A program made the position numbers and the translations under genes. From assembly GCF_036924715.1 (NCBI RefSeq), contig NZ_JAZHSB010000001.1:682001-746000 (forward strand): a stretch of 64,000 nt of DNA. Direction: 5' to 3'. Shown piece by piece: positions 27,307-35,612 of the stretch. The notes beneath the pieces are model-generated. The model made no database searches, was not told where the DNA came from, and was given only the letters and a program-made list of their open reading frames with translations. Position 1 is the stretch's first letter, and each line of letters begins with the position of its first letter. The stretch is from Bradyrhizobium sp. AZCC 1721 (GTDB taxonomy: Bacteria > Pseudomonadota > Alphaproteobacteria > Rhizobiales > Xanthobacteraceae).

Positions 27307-28473
27307 CTAGGCAAAATACCTTTCCAACACCCCGCGATAGATCTTCGTCAGCTTCTCCAGATCCGACACCGGCGTGCGTTCGTTGATCTGGTGCATGGTC
27401 TGGCCGACGAGGCCGAATTCGATCACCGGGCAGTAGCTCGAAATGAAACGCGCGTCCGAGGTGCCGCCGGAAGTCGAGAGCTCCGGCTTGCGTCCGGTGA
27501 TTTCCTCGATCGCGCTTACTGCGAGATCGGTGAACGCGCCCGGCTTCGTCACGAACACGTTGGAGTTGGAATATTCCCACACGATGCGGGCGCGGATGCG
27601 GTTGCCGCAGGCCTTTGCCAGCCGCTCCTCGACCAGCGCGCGCAAGCTTTCCTGCGTGTGGTTGTCGTTGTAGCGGATGTTGAATTTTGCACGCGCCTGT
27701 CCGGGGATGACGTTACCAGCAGTATTGCCGACATCGACGGAAGTGAACTCGAGGTTTGACGCCTGAAACTGCGCGCTGCCATGGTCGAGCGGCTCGTCGG
27801 AGAGCGCTGCGATCAGCCGTGAAATATCAGGCACCGGGTTCGACGCGCGGTGCGGATAGGCGACATGGCCCTGCACGCCGTCGACGTAGAGCGTGCCGGA
27901 CTGCGAGCCGCGGCGGCCGATCTTGATGCAATCACCCATCACCTCGACGTTGGAAGGTTCGCCGAGCACGCAATGATCGAATTTTTCGCCGCGCTCGGCG
28001 CACCACTTCAACAGCTTGATGGTGCCGTTGACCGAAATGTCCTCTTCGTCACCCGTGATCAAAAATGAGATCGAACCCCGGCCATCTTTTTGGGGCTTGC
28101 CGCCGTTGTCGGCAAGATATTGCAGCACGGCTGCGACGCTGCAGGCGATGCCGCCCTTCATGTCGACCGCGCCGCGGCCATAGAGATAGCCGTCCTTGAC
28201 CTCGCCCGAGAACGCGCCAAGCGTCCACGCGGCCTCGTCGCCGGGTGGCACCACGTCGGTATGGCCGGCAAAGGTGATGTGCGGCGCGCTGTCGCCGATC
28301 CGAGCGTAGAGGTTGTCGATATCGGCGGTGCCTGGCTCGCCGAAGGTGACGCGATGCACCTCGAAGCCGGCGCCCTTCAGCAGACGTTCGAGCACGCCGA
28401 GCGCACCGGCGTCGGCAGGGGTGACAGAAGGGCAGCGGACGAGATCGCGGGTGATGGAGACGGCGTCATTCAT
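27307..28473 (-). CDS. dapE: Succinyl-diaminopimelate desuccinylase
   Basis: A 388-residue M20 metallohydrolase of lysine and peptidoglycan precursor synthesis. [16 protein letters not shown] and [14 protein letters not shown] give the metal-binding His and Asp; [13 protein letters not shown] has the catalytic Glu pair; SGGTSDARF and [16 protein letters not shown] are C-terminal hallmarks. The ATG at 28473 lies inside the end of the DUF805 gene (stop at 28466), so translation is probably coupled. dapD is upstream on the same strand. Confidence 0.96.
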   Translation of the reverse strand: MNDAVSITRDLVRCPSVTPADAGALGVLERLLKGAGFEVHRVTFGEPGTADIDNLYARIGDSAPHITFAGHTDVVPPGDEAAWTLGAFSGEVKDGYLYGRGAVDMKGGIACSVAAVLQYLADNGGKPQKDGRGSISFLITGDEEDISVNGTIKLLKWCAERGEKFDHCVLGEPSNVEVMGDCIKIGRRGSQSGTLYVDGVQGHVAYPHRASNPVPDISRLIAALSDEPLDHGSAQFQASNLEFTSVDVGNTAGNVIPGQARAKFNIRYNDNHTQESLRALVEERLAKACGNRIRARIVWEYSNSNVFVTKPGAFTDLAVSAIEEITGRKPELSTSGGTSDARFISSYCPVIEFGLVGQTMHQINERTPVSDLEKLTKIYRGVLERYFA

Positions 28474-29084
28474 ACCCCGGCTTAACACGCCAAACCGGCG
28501 GCGGGCCAGCCTTGTGCGGCGCCATTTCGATCTCGCTTTGCTGATCCCAGCGCGGCCGCGCATCGCGCGGCGGAGGCGGCGTCAGCGGGTTGGCGCCGAA
28601 CCGGTTGGTGTTTCGCGAGCCCTTCAGGCAGTACATTTCGACGAAGCCCCACACGCAGAGGACGGACGCGGCAACGGCTAGCGGCAGGTCGGCGTAGGAA
28701 TCGGGAAGCCGGTCTGCAAACTGATTGTAGAGGCCGGGCAGAACGAAGAACGGCGCCATCCACCATCCGCTCTTATCGCGATCATGCAGCCGCTTGATGG
28801 AGGTCGCGAAATAGACCCACATGAGCAGCGACGTGCTGACCAGCTTGATCAAGAGCCGGGGGAGGTCGGCCAATGTCAGGGACCGATATGCGTCGGGATC
28901 GACCAGCTTGAAGAGGTCCGTAGCGCCGAAATGGAAGGATACCGGGGCCGCCGAACAGGCTGTGGATCGCAACGATTACCGTCCCCAAAGACATCATCAA
29001 GCCCAACAGGACCAGCATCGCGAGCCACATTTTGGCGCGGTTGATGCGGCCGTCGAAGCGGAAAAGGAACCAGACCCAGTCCAT
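28466..29084 (-). pseudogene. DUF805 membrane protein gene, frameshifted
   Basis: The start MDWVWFLFRFDGRINRAKMW and the later LWVYFATSIKRLHDRDKSGW-like region are hallmark DUF805 segments (the visible residues read LLMWVYFATSIKRLHDRDKS), but they lie in different frames. The switch falls in the CCCC run near 28943: after SLFGG the frame must drop one C to continue PVSFHFGATDLFK. Corrected, the product would be about 205 residues with three or four membrane helices and a Pro-rich tail. It could be a true pseudogene or a homopolymer error. The end overlaps dapE by 8 bp. Confidence 0.75.
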
Positions 29085-29156
29085 GCGAAACCCCGGGCGG
29101 CGGCAAAGCCCGCGGCCCGGAGATTGGTCGCATCGGAGGGATTTTAGGTTCGAGCC

Positions 29157-30002
29157 CTAATCCCGCAGCAATTCGTTGATGCTGGTCTTGGCGCGGGTGC
29201 GCTCGTCGACGCGCTTGACGATCACGGCGCAGGCCGTCGATGGGCCGGGCTGGCCGTTCTTCAGCGGTTTGCCGGGCAGGGCGCCGGGAACCACGACCGA
29301 ATATTCCGGCACTTCGCCGATGAAGGTTTCGCCGGTCTCGCGGTCGACGATCTTGGTGGAGGCGCCGAGGAACACGCCCATTGCCAGCACCGCGCCCTTG
29401 CGCACGATCACGCCTTCGGCGACTTCCGAGCGCGCGCCGATGAAGCAGTCGTCCTCGACGATCACAGGTTCGGCCTGCAGCGGCTCCAGCACGCCGCCGA
29501 TGCCGACGCCGCCGGAAATATGCACGCGCTTGCCGATCTGCGCGCAGGAACCAACCGTCGACCAGGTGTCGATCATGGTCGCCTCATCGACATAGGCGCC
29601 GAGATTGACGAAGGAGGGCATCAGCACGACGTTGCGGGCGATGAACGCCGAGCGGCGCACGATCGCGCCGGGCACGGCGCGGAAACCGGCATCGCGAAAA
29701 CGGTTCTCGCCCCAGCCCTCGAATTTCGACGGCACCTTGTCCCACCACGACGCCTTGCCGGGGCCGCCGGGAATCTGGCCCATGTCGTTGAGGCGGAACG
29801 ACAGCAGCACCGCCTTCTTCAGCCACTGATTGACCTTCCACTTGCCCGAGGCCTCACGCTCGGCCACCCGCGCCTCGCCTTTGTCGAGCAGCTCGAGTGC
29901 GTGATCGACGGCCTCGCGAACCTCGCCCTTGGTCGCCGTCGAAATGCCGTCGCGGGCATCGAAGGCGGAATTGACGGTGGATTCGAGCGCGGACAGGGAC
30001 AT
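29157..30002 (-). CDS. dapD: Tetrahydrodipicolinate N-succinyltransferase
   Basis: A 281-residue left-handed beta-helix enzyme that succinylates tetrahydrodipicolinate, the step before DapC and DapE in lysine/DAP synthesis. The hexapeptide-repeat part spans about 100-240: [61 protein letters not shown] good ribosome site, GAGGAATCCC, precedes the ATG at 30002. The IS30 element lies 96 bp upstream and its open frame runs into the start of this gene in another frame, which might affect expression. Confidence 0.96.
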   Translation of the reverse strand: MSLSALESTVNSAFDARDGISTATKGEVREAVDHALELLDKGEARVAEREASGKWKVNQWLKKAVLLSFRLNDMGQIPGGPGKASWWDKVPSKFEGWGENRFRDAGFRAVPGAIVRRSAFIARNVVLMPSFVNLGAYVDEATMIDTWSTVGSCAQIGKRVHISGGVGIGGVLEPLQAEPVIVEDDCFIGARSEVAEGVIVRKGAVLAMGVFLGASTKIVDRETGETFIGEVPEYSVVVPGALPGKPLKNGQPGPSTACAVIVKRVDERTRAKTSINELLRD

Positions 30003-31081
30003 CGGGATTCCTCGGGGGATTGGGCAAAGTCGGTGGGCTTTTTCGGGATTTGGAGGGTGAGAGTCAAGGCACGATGTCGTCCCTGCGAACGCAGGGAGGT
30101 GGATTCACACTCGAAGTGCAACGCTTTGGCAAAGGACTCGGCGGGGGTCCTGAAGTCAAGGCATTTGCGTGGGGTGTTGTTGTAGGTAGCGATGGACTGG
30201 CGGAAGCGGGCGGTTGAGAGGGCTGCCAGATCGGTTTTGCGTGGGATGAAGCGGCGCATTCGTCCGATGGCGTTCTCGATGCCGCCCTTTTGCCAAGGGG
30301 CGTAGGGATCGCAGAAGAAGGTCTCGATCGCCAGATCGTGCAGTGCCAGGTGGCCGGCGAATTCGGTGCCGTTGTCGAAGGTGACGGTCTGGCGCAGCGT
30401 ATCCGGCAGGGCAGCGAACAAGCGAACGAGATGGCGTGCGACGCCGTGGGCGGCCTTGCTGGCGAGGCGCACGGCCAGCAACAGGCGAGAGGTTCGCTCA
30501 TGCACGGTGAGGATGGCCTGACCGTATTTTGAGAACATCATCAGGTCGGCCTCCCAATGACCAGCGGTCTTGCGATCGGCAGCCTCGAGAGGTCGATTGG
30601 CCAGGGAAACACGGCCTTCAATGAAGCTTGCGGGGCTGGCTTTCCTGCAGCGATGGCCGCGCTTGCTCTTGCCGCGCGGCAGATAGCGCCGCCAGCGGCA
30701 GTCGTTGCTGCGCTTGAGCTGCGCGTAGATGAAGCGATAGATGCTCTCGTAGGAGATCACCTTGCGCCCATGCTCGCGCGCCAGCCGGCCGGCGACCTGT
30801 TCGGGAGACAAGCCGTGGGCGAGCCGTTCCATCCGAGCGCGGCGCAGGTCGGGCTCCCGTTCCAGGCGAGAGCCCGTCCAGCGCCGCGCTCGCGCCTGTT
30901 GCTGGGCATAGCTCGGCTTGTATCCGACCTGGGAACCCCGATTGCGGTTCAGCTCCCGAGAGATCGTTGATGGCGAGCGATCCAAAGCTGTCGCGATTTG
31001 CCGAAGCGAATTGCCGGCGGCAGAAAGCCGGGCAATCTCGCATCGATCTTCAAGGGAAAGCTGCTCGTAACTCTGCCCCAT
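29819..31081 (-). CDS. IS30-family transposase reading out of its element
   Basis: The first 328 codons lie in the element. The N-terminal helix-turn-helix is [20 protein letters not shown] with [10 protein letters not shown]; the DDE catalytic set is Asp in [10 protein letters not shown], Asp in VTFDNGTEF, and Glu in [17 protein letters not shown]. The usual family end HFECEST reaches the very edge of the left inverted repeat with no stop codon, so the frame continues through the repeat arm and about 60 codons of dapD out of frame, ending at 29819 (420 residues in all). The 92-residue tail is junk by appearance; whether the enzyme tolerates it is unknown. Confidence 0.85.
   Translation of the reverse strand: MGQSYEQLSLEDRCEIARLSAAGNSLRQIATALDRSPSTISRELNRNRGSQVGYKPSYAQQQARARRWTGSRLEREPDLRRARMERLAHGLSPEQVAGRLAREHGRKVISYESIYRFIYAQLKRSNDCRWRRYLPRGKSKRGHRCRKASPASFIEGRVSLANRPLEAADRKTAGHWEADLMMFSKYGQAILTVHERTSRLLLAVRLASKAAHGVARHLVRLFAALPDTLRQTVTFDNGTEFAGHLALHDLAIETFFCDPYAPWQKGGIENAIGRMRRFIPRKTDLAALSTARFRQSIATYNNTPRKCLDFRTPAESFAKALHFECESTSLRSQGRHRALTLTLQIPKKPTDFAQSPEESRCPCPRSNPPSIPPSMPATAFRRRPRARFARPSITHSSCSTKARRGWPSVRPRASGRSISG
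30076..30097. repeat. Type-A palindromic repeat, copy 3, split by IS30
   Basis: The opening arm gtcgtccctgcgaacgcagg ends in ga at 30097 and resumes after the IS at 31126 as agggacccataaccacag, with the closing arm tatgggtccctgcgttcgca and gggacgacg ending at 31229. Confidence 0.85.
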
Positions 31082-31125
31082 GGCAACACCTCCCGTTGGA
31101 AGTGTTGCACTTCGTTTGTGAACCT
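30098..31125 (-). mobile_element. IS30-family insertion sequence, 1028 bp
   Basis: The ends carry imperfect inverted repeats: GATTCACACTCGAAGTGCAA at the left and, on the other strand at the right, GGTTCACAAACGAAGTGCAA. AGGGA occurs directly outside both ends (30093-30097 and 31126-31130) and may be the target duplication, though that is long for IS30 elements. One transposase gene fills it. It sits in the opening arm of a type-A repeat. Confidence 0.85.
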
Positions 31126-31236
31126 AGGGACCCATAACCACAGGCCGTGGTGAATTGAGCATGGCGTCAACCACCGACCTTAATCAGCGCGGCCGCCGCG
31201 TATGGGTCCCTGCGTTCGCAGGGACGACGGAAAGAG

Positions 31237-31932
31237 TTATCCGTTGCCGCTCAACCTCTGCAAAAACCCCGTCAAATCATCCGTGACATGATCGACGTAA
31301 GCTGCATCGCGGCCTTCCAGCTCCCAGTCCTCGCGCACCACTTCCTTGGCGCCGTCAGGCACCACCAGCACCGTGGTCATGCCGAGCTGGTGCGGCACCA
31401 CGAGGTTGCGGGCGAGATCCTCGAACATCGCCGACCTCAGGGGATCGACGCCGTGGACGCGCAGGAACCTGTCGTAGGTCTGCGGCGCCGGCTTCGGCTC
31501 CAGCTCGGCGGCGATGATATCGAACACCGCCTCGAAATGCGCAGCCAGACCGAGCCGCTCCAACACCGCGCCGGCATGATCGGTCGAGCCGTTGGTCAGG
31601 ATCAGCTTGCGCCCCGGAAGCTTTGCGATCGCAGCCCCCATCGTCGGGTTCGGCTCCAGCGGCGAATGATCGATCTGGTGCACATAGGCGAGGTAATCGT
31701 CGGCGCGCACGCCGTGCTCGGTCATCATGCCGCGCATGCTGGTGCCGTAACGGCGGTAATAGTCCTTCTGGATCACGCGGGCTTCTTCCGCGGAGATCTT
31801 CAAGTAAGCGCTGATGAACTCGCCGATCCGTGCGTCGACCTGCTGCCACAGATTGACGTGATGCGGGTACAGCGTGTTGTCAAGATCGAACACCCAGGTG
31901 TCGATGTGGCTGAAGGAGCGGGGGGATCTCAT
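31237..31932 (-). CDS. HAD-superfamily pyrimidine 5'-nucleotidase-like protein
   Basis: A 231-residue HAD hydrolase: motif I WVFDLDNTLYPHH, motif II ILTNGST, motif III in ELEPKPAP and motif IV FEDLARN. The subtype resembles yeast Sdt1/Phm8 pyrimidine nucleotidases, which remove phosphate from UMP/CMP and modified bases. The ATG at 31932 is chosen by family start; the open frame upstream runs through the palindromic repeat and MITE and is not coding. Monocistronic. Confidence 0.87.
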   Translation of the reverse strand: MRSPRSFSHIDTWVFDLDNTLYPHHVNLWQQVDARIGEFISAYLKISAEEARVIQKDYYRRYGTSMRGMMTEHGVRADDYLAYVHQIDHSPLEPNPTMGAAIAKLPGRKLILTNGSTDHAGAVLERLGLAAHFEAVFDIIAAELEPKPAPQTYDRFLRVHGVDPLRSAMFEDLARNLVVPHQLGMTTVLVVPDGAKEVVREDWELEGRDAAYVDHVTDDLTGFLQRLSGNG

Positions 31933-31954
31933 TTTTGACACTGCTCTATCTCCC

Positions 31955-31973
31955 CGTCGTCCCTGCGAACGCA
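31955..31973. repeat. Type-A palindromic repeat, copy 4, split by a MITE
   Basis: The opening arm cgtcgtccctgcgaacgca is cut at 31973 and resumes at 32210 (tgcgaacgcagggaccca). The closing arm ggttatgggtccctgcgttc and gcagggacgacg ends at 32339. The spacer is about 85 bp. Confidence 0.85.
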
Positions 31974-32209
31974 CTAGGGCATGCACACTTGTTGCGCCGC
32001 AAATACTCATGAAAAGCCAAGGGTTTTTGCACTTCTCAAGTGTTGCGACGTAGTTTTGCTGCGCGCGCTCTCCACCCCACCGAAGCGCTGGATTCCGATC
32101 TTGCGCGAAAACGCCAGCCTCGATTCCAAAATTTCGATGAGCTCGCATCTTCGATTCTAAAATTGCATATGAAGCCTGAATCGCACTGCAACATGTGTGC
32201 ATCCACTAG
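31974..32209. mobile_element. 236-bp MITE with IS4-type ends and a perfect 10-bp target duplication
   Basis: The left end CTAGGGCATGCACAC equals the end of the IS4 element at 5232, and the right end GTGTGCATCCACTAG matches its complement with two changes. TGCGAACGCA flanks both sides exactly (31964-31973 and 32210-32219). The interior has no gene and no evident likeness to the IS beyond the ends. It was presumably mobilised by a transposase of that IS type, and it landed in the same loop of the same repeat. Confidence 0.88.
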
Positions 32210-32361
32210 TGCGAACGCAGGGACCCATACGCCGCGGCGGTTGTTGGTGAGCACAGTGCGCATTGCCTTTTGTCGCGGGTAGGATCCTAGGCCTAACTCG
32301 GTTCGGTGGTTATGGGTCCCTGCGTTCGCAGGGACGACGATAGAGCGTGCGCCGTGCTTCA

Positions 32362-33438
32362 TCACGGCATCGCAAATCGCAGCGTCTTGCCGCCGCTACT
32401 CATATCGACCGTCGCAAAGCCGATTGCGGCAAGTCCGCGCGTGCCGCAATCGCTCTGTTCGGATATCTCGAACTTGCTTTCGCGCGTGCAGAGCTGTTTC
32501 GGGCCGCCCCAGTTCAACGGCTTGTCCCGATACTTGATGGCGCGGTTTTCGCCGTCGACGGCTTCGGCAAAACTGTAGACCTGTTTGGGCTGGCCGATCA
32601 CATCGGGATGCAGGCACTTGCCGGGATCGATGCGGTACCAGCCGCGGCTGGTCACCGCCTTGCCGTCGTCGGTGGCGACCGCCGCCATGATCTTGTGCGG
32701 CGTGTCGTTGCACCAGGTCAGCCCTGTGGAGGAGGGCTTTTGCACGGCGTCGATCATGGTGGCGAAGAAGTTTTGCGACTGCACGATTTCGGCCGCCAGT
32801 CCGCGGCTCTTCAGAAAGGCGCTCAAGGCCCCTTGCGTCTTCGGTCCGTCGACGCCGTCGATCGGCGCGGCGTCATAGCCCGCGATCACCAGGAGCCGCT
32901 GGATGCCGGCGAGCCGCGCCTGCTCGTCGTCATACTCGGAATCTTCGGCCAGATAGGCGACAAGGGTGCCGTCGTCGGTCCGCGTCGGCGTGATCTGGGT
33001 GAACGGCGCCGGCGTCTGGTTGCCGCGGCACTGGCGGGCGGCGGCGATGACGAAATTGTCCGGCGCGATGCACAGCGTGTCGTTGCCGTTCTGCGGGATC
33101 GGCGAGGCGCCGTAGACGCCCAGCGCACGCGCGTTCAACAGGATGCGGTCGGCGGTCAGCGCGCCCTGCAGCACCACCCGGCAGGCGGCCGGATCGATCC
33201 GGAACCAGCCGCGCGTCGCAGTCGCCGATTTCTCGTCGATGCCGATCGCGGCCTCGACGACGTAGCTCATGCGGTTGCAGAGCTTTAAGTCGGCAAACGC
33301 GGGCAGCGCGGAAACGAACAGCGAGGTCATTGCGGCCGGCAGCGAAATCAGGAAGCGTGCAAAGCGCGGCCGTCGCAATGCCCTCCGCTCGTCATGCTTG
33401 GCCATGACGGCCCGTATGCGCGTCGCCGCTTTGCTCAT
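32362..33438 (-). CDS. Secreted protein with two DUF1036 domains around a peptidoglycan-binding-like domain
   Basis: A 358-residue protein. A signal-like segment, FLISLPAAMTSLFVSALPAF (about 29-48), precedes two similar modules: LCNRMSYVVEAAIGID with TRGWFRIDPAACRVV, and WCNDTPHKIMAAVATD with SRGWYRIDPGKCLHP. Both match DUF1036 as I remember it. Between them, about 175-215, IQRLLVIAGYDAAPIDGVDG and PKTQGALSAFLKSRGL fit the PG_binding_1 pattern. Function is unknown; a cell-envelope role is inferred. The ATG at 33438 shares its A with the argB stop (TGATG), so translation is coupled to argB. Confidence 0.75.
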   Translation of the reverse strand: MSKAATRIRAVMAKHDERRALRRPRFARFLISLPAAMTSLFVSALPAFADLKLCNRMSYVVEAAIGIDEKSATATRGWFRIDPAACRVVLQGALTADRILLNARALGVYGASPIPQNGNDTLCIAPDNFVIAAARQCRGNQTPAPFTQITPTRTDDGTLVAYLAEDSEYDDEQARLAGIQRLLVIAGYDAAPIDGVDGPKTQGALSAFLKSRGLAAEIVQSQNFFATMIDAVQKPSSTGLTWCNDTPHKIMAAVATDDGKAVTSRGWYRIDPGKCLHPDVIGQPKQVYSFAEAVDGENRAIKYRDKPLNWGGPKQLCTRESKFEISEQSDCGTRGLAAIGFATVDMSSGGKTLRFAMP

Positions 33439-34334
33439 CACTTGTGGATCAGCGTGCCGGTGCCTTGATTGGTGAACAATTCGAGCAACACGGCGTGCCG
33501 CATCTTGCCGTCGATGATGACGACGCCCTGCACGCCCTGTTCCAGCGCGTAGATGCAGGTCTCGACCTTCGGGATCATGCCGCCGGAAATCGTGCCGTCG
33601 GCGATCAGCTTTCGCGCGTCCTTCACCGATAATTCCGGAATCAGCTTCTTCGACTTGTCGAGCACGCCGGGAACGTCGGTCAACAGCAATAGTCGCTTGG
33701 CCTTGAGCGCGCCGGCCACCGCGCCGGCAAACGTGTCGGCGTTGATGTTGAGGGTGTGGCCGTCATGCGAGGTCGCCAGCGGCGCCAGCACCGGGATCAG
33801 TTCATAGCCGATCAACTGGTTCAGCAGCGTGAGATCGACCTTGTCGGGATCGCCGACAAAGCCGAGATCGATCGCTTTCTCGATGTTGGAATCCGGATCG
33901 ACCATGGTCCGCGACGTCTTGGTCGCCTTCACCATGTTGCCGTCCTTGCCGGACAGTCCGACGGCCTTGCCGCCGGCTTCATTGATGTAGCCGACGAGTT
34001 GCTTGTTCACCGAGCCCGCCAGCACCATTTCGACGATCTCAATCGTGGCGGCATCGGTGATGCGCAGCCCGGCGGCGAATTCCGACTGGATACCGAGCCG
34101 CTTGAGCATGGTCGCGATCTGCGGCCCGCCGCCATGCACCACCACCGGATTGATCGCGGTCTGCTCCAGAAGCACGATGTCGCGCGCAAACGCCTTGGCG
34201 GTTTCCTCCGCGCCCATGGCGTGGCCGCCATATTTGATGACGATGGTTTCCTCGTCATATTGCTGCATATGCGGGAGCGCTTCCGACAGGATGCGGGCCT
34301 GATCGAGCGGGCTGATATCTTGCGCTGATGTCAT
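33438..34334 (-). CDS. argB: Acetylglutamate kinase
   Basis: A 298-residue amino-acid kinase, second step of arginine synthesis. [11 protein letters not shown] binds phosphate; [19 protein letters not shown] binds the substrate; [12 protein letters not shown] and [15 protein letters not shown] are family motifs. The N-terminal helix ([20 protein letters not shown]) is of the kind that permits hexamer formation and arginine inhibition. The start at 34334 gives the usual rhizobial length; upstream in-frame sequence falls in a hairpin and is not coding. Confidence 0.96.
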   Translation of the reverse strand: MTSAQDISPLDQARILSEALPHMQQYDEETIVIKYGGHAMGAEETAKAFARDIVLLEQTAINPVVVHGGGPQIATMLKRLGIQSEFAAGLRITDAATIEIVEMVLAGSVNKQLVGYINEAGGKAVGLSGKDGNMVKATKTSRTMVDPDSNIEKAIDLGFVGDPDKVDLTLLNQLIGYELIPVLAPLATSHDGHTLNINADTFAGAVAGALKAKRLLLLTDVPGVLDKSKKLIPELSVKDARKLIADGTISGGMIPKVETCIYALEQGVQGVVIIDGKMRHAVLLELFTNQGTGTLIHK

Positions 34335-34410
34335 GAAGCGGGTCTCGCCATTTTCGGATGTCGGGCCGGGTTCTATCCGATTGGCGGGCAGGGCGCAAAG
34401 TGGGTTGTTT

Positions 34411-34433
34411 CCTTCTCCCCTTGTGGGAGAAGG
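34411..34433 (-). terminator. Hairpin between DUF423 and argB
   Basis: CCTTCTCCC and GGGAGAAGG form a 9-bp stem with a 5-nt loop, six bases beyond the DUF423 stop codon. It could end or attenuate the engB-DUF423 transcript before argB. There is no T-run; it resembles one arm of the ctctccc-type repeat. Confidence 0.45.
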
Positions 34434-34438
34434 AAGAG

Positions 34439-34810
34439 TCACTCCCGCCGCGGCCAGGCCGCCGAAACCGCCAACGCCAGCCAGCTCGCGATCAGCAGTG
34501 TCCCGCCAGTCGGCGCGGCCATCGTAAACAGCCCATGCCCGGCATAGTGCCGCAGCGTCAAATCGCCGGCGAACAGGCTCGCTGCGAGAACAAGGCCGAA
34601 AGCGGCCGCGATCCCGATTTTCGCGTGAACGATCCCGCGCTCGGCCAACGCGACGCCGCCCAATACCGCGCTGGCGTGAAACAACAGCATTGACGACGCC
34701 GACACCAGCCGCGACGCATCCGCGCCATGGGCGGAGGCTGCCGCCAGCATGACACCATCAGCGCCCATGATGGCAGCGAACACGATCAGGATGCGGCCGG
34801 TGCGGTTCAT
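34439..34810 (-). CDS. DUF423 small membrane protein
   Basis: A 123-residue protein with four hydrophobic segments and the DUF423 (YgdD) pattern: SAHGAD early, [25 protein letters not shown] and [15 protein letters not shown]. The function of the family is not known. The start codon overlaps the engB stop (TGATG), so translation is coupled. Confidence 0.8.
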   Translation of the reverse strand: MNRTGRILIVFAAIMGADGVMLAAASAHGADASRLVSASSMLLFHASAVLGGVALAERGIVHAKIGIAAAFGLVLAASLFAGDLTLRHYAGHGLFTMAAPTGGTLLIASWLALAVSAAWPRRE

Positions 34811-35460
34811 CAGCCGCGCTCCTTCAACAGGCGCGCCATCGCCGCGCGCAATTCCGGCATGCCGGCACTGGTGCGCGAGGAGGTCACCAATACATCCGGA
34901 AACGCCGCCGGATGCTTGGCGAGCGCGGCCGTTGTCTCGGTGATATTGGTCTGAAGCTCGGCGGCCTTCACCTGATCCGCTTTCGTCAGCACCACCTGGT
35001 AGCTCACGGCGGATTTATCCAGCGTCTTCAGCACGTCCTGGTCGACATCCTTGATGCCGTGGCGCGCGTCGATCAGCACATAGACCCGCGCGAGCGTGGC
35101 GCGTCCTAACAGGAATTGATGAATCAGCTTGGTCCAGGAGGCGACCTTGGTTTTCGGCGCCGAGGCATAGCCATAGCCGGGCATGTCGACCAGCCGCAGC
35201 CCGGCCTTGTCAGGCCCTTCGAAGAAAATCAGTTCCTGGGTGCGGCCCGGCGTATGCGAGGTGCGCGCCAGCGCGTTGCGCCCCGTGAGCGCGTTGATGA
35301 GACTCGATTTGCCGACATTGGAGCGGCCGGCAAACGCCACTTCCACGCCCGCCATCGGCGGCAGTGTCTCGATCGAGGGCGAGGCCCAGACGAACTTCCA
35401 TTCGCCGGCGAAGAGTTTTCGTCCCTCTTCGATCAGCTCCGCATCGATGTCAGCGCTCAT
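34810..35460 (-). CDS. engB: Ribosome biogenesis GTPase EngB/YsxC
   Basis: A 216-residue TrmE-Era-family GTPase needed for large-subunit assembly. G1 is FAGRSNVGKSSLINAL, G3 LVDMPGYG, G4 LTKADQVK, and G5 TSSRTSAG. An N-terminal extension of about 40 residues precedes the G domain. It is part of the leftward run from rpmH through rnpA, yidC and engB to argB; a palindromic repeat separates it from yidC. Confidence 0.95.
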   Translation of the reverse strand: MSADIDAELIEEGRKLFAGEWKFVWASPSIETLPPMAGVEVAFAGRSNVGKSSLINALTGRNALARTSHTPGRTQELIFFEGPDKAGLRLVDMPGYGYASAPKTKVASWTKLIHQFLLGRATLARVYVLIDARHGIKDVDQDVLKTLDKSAVSYQVVLTKADQVKAAELQTNITETTAALAKHPAAFPDVLVTSSRTSAGMPELRAAMARLLKERG

Positions 35461-35479
35461 GCGAAGATCCCATGCCCTT

Positions 35480-35572
35480 CGTCATGGCCGGGCTTATCCC
35501 GGCCATCCATGTTCGTTTCCGTCACCAGCACCGTAAAGACGTGGATGCCCGGCACAAGGCCGGGCATGACGG
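35480..35572. repeat. Palindromic repeat between yidC and engB
   Basis: cgtcatggccgggcttatcc with cggccatccatg, then aaagacgtggatgcccggca and caaggccgggcatgacgg. It matches the repeat at 25196 and lies 40 bp past the yidC stop. Confidence 0.7.
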
Positions 35573-35612
35573 GTTGGAGAATGTCGGTATGGCTGCCGAA
35601 GGCGCCGCCGCG

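Noticed and set aside
31933..32202. N-terminal extension of the HAD nucleotidase
   Set aside because: The upstream open frame is made of a palindromic repeat and the MITE, and HAD motif I begins close after the ATG at 31932.
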